Of a DNA stretch of 7,190 nucleotides, positions 5,380-7,190 are shown piece after piece. Made by a program: the position numbers and the translations under genes. The notes below the pieces were generated by a model. It had not been told where the DNA came from. It did not search any database and was given only the letters and a program-made list of their open reading frames with translations. The first letter of the stretch is position 1, and the number at the start of each line of letters is the position of its first letter. Origin of the DNA: Bacillota bacterium (GTDB taxonomy: Bacteria; Bacillota; Clostridia; Christensenellales; CAG-138). The stretch is from assembly GCA_023458615.1 (NCBI GenBank), contig JAEWYV010000071.1:1-7190 (forward strand), given 5' to 3'.

Positions 5380-5430
5380 CTAGCTCTTATGTATCTCGTT
5401 GCCCTTAAGGCGCGTACGATCCCAAACCCC
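5380..5430 (-). pseudogene. Remnant: second copy of the last 16 codons and stop of a ttcA-like gene
   Basis: Read on the minus strand, 5430 to 5380 encodes GVWDRTRLKGNEIHKS and a TAG stop. The intact gene ends GLWDRMRLKGNEMHKR and TAG at 5522-5472. The two 51-base stretches match at 40 of 51 positions without gaps, and 8 of the 11 differences fall in third codon positions. That pattern indicates a copy that diverged while still coding, rather than a random resemblance. Homology stops at 5430, one base from the hairpin at 5432-5468. No start or upstream body remains, so it is presumably not translated. Confidence 0.75.
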
Positions 5431-5431
5431 A

Positions 5432-5468
5432 ATTGAATAGAGCGTCCCACAGGGACGCTCTATTCAAT
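5432..5468 (-). terminator. 17-bp perfect hairpin after the ttcA-like gene
   Basis: ATTGAATAGAGCGTCCC (5432-5448) pairs perfectly with GGGACGCTCTATTCAAT (5452-5468) around a 3-base loop, starting 3 bases after the minus-strand stop. A-T pairs at the stem base supply part of a U-rich end, but no clean T-run follows on either strand. Termination or transcript 3'-end protection is likely; a small palindromic repeat element is the alternative. Confidence 0.65.
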
Positions 5469-5471
5469 AAA

Positions 5472-6218
5472 CTATCGTTTGTGCATCTCGTTACCCTTGA
5501 GGCGCATACGATCCCATAGACCGTAGGTCTCCGTTGTGGAGAGCGCATGCATGAACTTCTCTTCAAAATCCGGCACCAACCCTGCCATGTGCTGAATGAG
5601 CTGCTTTGCCTCCTCGCGCTTGGTGTGCCCGGCCACGTCGCAGTTGGGCGGCAAAATCGGCAACTCCCGCGCGCGGGCAACGGAGAGCGCGTGCTTCTCC
5701 GGCAAAAAGATTAGCGGGCGAATTACGGTTACATCCCGGCGGGACAGATAGGTCACGGGCGCAAAGGTGTTGATGCGTCCCTCATAAAGCATGCTCATGA
5801 AGAATGTCTCAATCACATCCTCGCGGTTATGCCCTAGCGCTACCTTGTTGCAGCCGTGGTTCACGGCAAAGGTATTCAGTGCGCCGCGCCGGAGTTTTGC
5901 GCAGAGCGCGCAGGGGCTGCGCTCCTCGCGATACTCAAACACGACCTTGCCAATGTCGGTGTATTCTACATGGAACTCAATGCCGATGCGCTCGGCAAAC
6001 GTATGTATGCGTGAGACATCCTGCTGCTTTAAGCCAAGATCCAGCATGACGGCGATCACCTCAAACTGGGTCTTGGAAAATTTCTGGTAGAGCTTTAAAG
6101 CCTCCATCAATAACAGGGAGTCCTTGCCGCCGGAGACACCGATGCAGATCTTGTCCCCTTCTTCGATCATGTGATACCGCTCGTCTGCCCGGCGGATGCT
6201 GCCCAATACTCGTTTCAT
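5472..6218 (-). CDS. ttcA: TtcA-family tRNA 2-thiocytidine biosynthesis-like protein
   Basis: The 248-residue product is a PP-loop ATPase of the TtcA/TtuA group. SGGKDS (29-34) is the ATP-pyrophosphatase loop. Cys103 and Cys106 (SPCALCAKLRRGAL) with Cys193 (PPNCD) fit the three-cysteine Fe-S/sulfur site of the family. GHNREDVIETFF (129-140) is the second conserved ATP-site block. Family members activate a tRNA base with ATP and insert sulfur, giving 2-thiocytidine at position 32 in the enterobacterial enzyme. This short Firmicute form may modify a different tRNA position, so the symbol marks family, not proven orthology. Initiation at 6218 gives a complete N-terminus (MKRVLGSIRRADERYHMIEE), yet no Shine-Dalgarno precedes it and a -10 box lies 7 bases upstream. 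The aldo/keto reductase gene is 53 bases upstream on the same strand. Confidence 0.92.
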   Translation of the reverse strand: MKRVLGSIRRADERYHMIEEGDKICIGVSGGKDSLLLMEALKLYQKFSKTQFEVIAVMLDLGLKQQDVSRIHTFAERIGIEFHVEYTDIGKVVFEYREERSPCALCAKLRRGALNTFAVNHGCNKVALGHNREDVIETFFMSMLYEGRINTFAPVTYLSRRDVTVIRPLIFLPEKHALSVARARELPILPPNCDVAGHTKREEAKQLIQHMAGLVPDFEEKFMHALSTTETYGLWDRMRLKGNEMHKR

Positions 6219-6225
6219 GAGGGAT

Positions 6226-6255
6226 ATTATAGGGGTTTAGGCGCATATTAGGCAA
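6226..6255 (-). promoter_or_regulatory. Promoter of the ttcA-like gene, implying a leaderless transcript
   Basis: On the minus strand TTGCCT (6255-6250), 18 bases, then TATAAT (6231-6226). Only ATCCCTC-type sequence, 7 bases, separates the -10 box from ATG 6218, so transcription should begin at or within a base or two of the start codon. There is no ribosome site in this interval. Confidence 0.6.
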
Positions 6256-6271
6256 GATTTTTTCGCGCGGG

Positions 6272-7190
6272 TTAGTTAGAAGCGAATGTATCAGTATAGA
6301 GCAGCGCATCAATCTGCCGCAGTTGCGCTTCGCTCAGCGGACCAAACTGCATGGCGCGTGCGTTTTCCTCCGCTTGAGAAACCGACTTAAATCCCGGAAT
6401 CGGGATATTCACTGCGCTCTTTGCCCAGAGCCATGCGAGTGCGCCCTGCGCCGGTGTGCGTCCGTCGCTCTCCAGCACCTCGCGTACACGTGCCATTCGC
6501 TTAAGAAACGCCGCTTTCGGTTTTCCGCCTTCAAAATACTCCGTCCAGTCAAAGGCAGAGGCGCGGACGTCGTTTTGCGCAAAACGCGTCTCCTGCGAAA
6601 ACTTGCCGGAGAGGAAGCCCATTGCAAGTGGACTGTTGTTGAGGCAGGCAAAGCCGTGCATTTCGCAGGCCAGTGCGACATCCACATCGTAGCTAAAGAG
6701 ATTCGCCTTGGTTTGTATCACGTCCCCGCGCGTTTTTTCTGCGAATGACTCCACGTTTTCGCGCGTGTAGGTGCTCCAACCGTATGTCAGCAATTTGCCT
6801 TCCTGCTTGAACCGCTCCATCTCGTCAAACACGGGTTCGACGGCCTCGTCTGGAATGGTGCCCGTATGCAGCTGATAGAGATCTACATAATCCGTGCCAA
6901 GGCGGTTGAGTGAGGCTTCCAGCGCGCGGCGGATATATGCCGGTGACCAATCCTGCCCCGTGAGGGAACGCGTTTCGCGGTCATAGACAAATCCGCCTTT
7001 GGTGGCAAGGACAACATGCTGGCGAATGCCTGCAAGCGCCTGCCCCAGTATTTCCTCGCTATACCCCGTGCCGTAGGCGTCCGCCGTGTCAAACAGCGTG
7101 ACGCCGAGATCCACCGCGCGGCGAATGGCGCGGATGGACTCCGCATCGTCCACATCGCCCCAGCCGTCCTGCTGACCAAACATGGTAAAC
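6272..7190 (-). CDS. Aldo/keto reductase, 5' end outside window
   Basis: The frame is open from the right edge to the stop at 6274-6272. Counting from the Met at 7183, 303 residues are visible. The NAD(P)H-dependent oxidoreductase barrel shows the catalytic tetrad Asp32 and Tyr37 (FDTADAYG), Lys62 (ATKGG) and His106 (LYQLH). The cofactor-binding C-terminus is IPIPGFKSVSQAEENARAMQ (about 265-285). The residues before Met (Phe-Thr at 7189-7184) and the following GQQDGWGDVDD match the usual interior of this subfamily, in which some 20 more N-terminal residues (first strand of the barrel) precede, so the true start is beyond the window. Members reduce aldehydes and ketones in the cytoplasm; the substrate is unknown. 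No terminator lies between its stop and the ttcA-like gene 53 bases on, so read-through is possible. Functional link to ttcA is not evident. Confidence 0.92.
   Translation of the reverse strand, partial: FTMFGQQDGWGDVDDAESIRAIRRAVDLGVTLFDTADAYGTGYSEEILGQALAGIRQHVVLATKGGFVYDRETRSLTGQDWSPAYIRRALEASLNRLGTDYVDLYQLHTGTIPDEAVEPVFDEMERFKQEGKLLTYGWSTYTRENVESFAEKTRGDVIQTKANLFSYDVDVALACEMHGFACLNNSPLAMGFLSGKFSQETRFAQNDVRASAFDWTEYFEGGKPKAAFLKRMARVREVLESDGRTPAQGALAWLWAKSAVNIPIPGFKSVSQAEENARAMQFGPLSEAQLRQIDALLYTDTFASN

Overview
The window looks like chromosomal DNA from an anaerobic Gram-positive (Clostridia-type Firmicutes). The reasons are strong AGGAGG-like ribosome sites, sigma-A-like promoters, intrinsic terminators, and a gene set typical of gut clostridia: a rhodanese-TusA-DsrE protein, a stand-alone bacterial PH-domain protein, a DUF5058 membrane protein and a short TtcA-type protein. 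Coding DNA is moderately GC-rich and intergenic DNA is AT-rich. I see no tRNA, rRNA, CRISPR array or transposase. Species-level assignment is not possible from this.

Left part (1-2170, + strand). The window opens inside a gene whose visible part is the end of a rhodanese domain followed by TusA and DsrE-like sulfur-transfer domains. It is probably the tail of a multidomain CoA-disulfide-reductase-like flavoprotein, and a consensus Shine-Dalgarno lies inside it. After a hairpin comes an unrecognised 142-residue soluble protein. A 318-base gap follows, holding a promoter-like site with a 13-base palindrome and a terminator, which together could define an RNA of about 80 nt. A small PH-domain protein with its own promoter and a strong terminator completes this part.

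Centre (2171-5341, + strand). A promoter region rich in palindromes precedes three genes that look like one functional unit: a DUF5058 membrane protein, a second multi-pass membrane protein 19 bases later, and a membrane-anchored M20 metallopeptidase of the PM20D1/CPS1 type. The simplest reading is a two-subunit transporter coupled to a hydrolase whose catalytic domain is predicted to face the cytoplasm. Substrate and direction are unknown. This is the best candidate in the window for an undescribed system.

Right part (5342-7190, - strand). A TtcA-family tRNA-thiolation-type gene and a 5'-truncated aldo/keto reductase are read leftwards and converge on the peptidase gene. The ttcA-like gene has a good -10 box only 7 bases before its ATG and no Shine-Dalgarno, suggesting a leaderless mRNA. 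Just past its 17-bp hairpin lies a diverged second copy of its last 16 codons plus stop, a likely scar of a lost or replaced paralogue.
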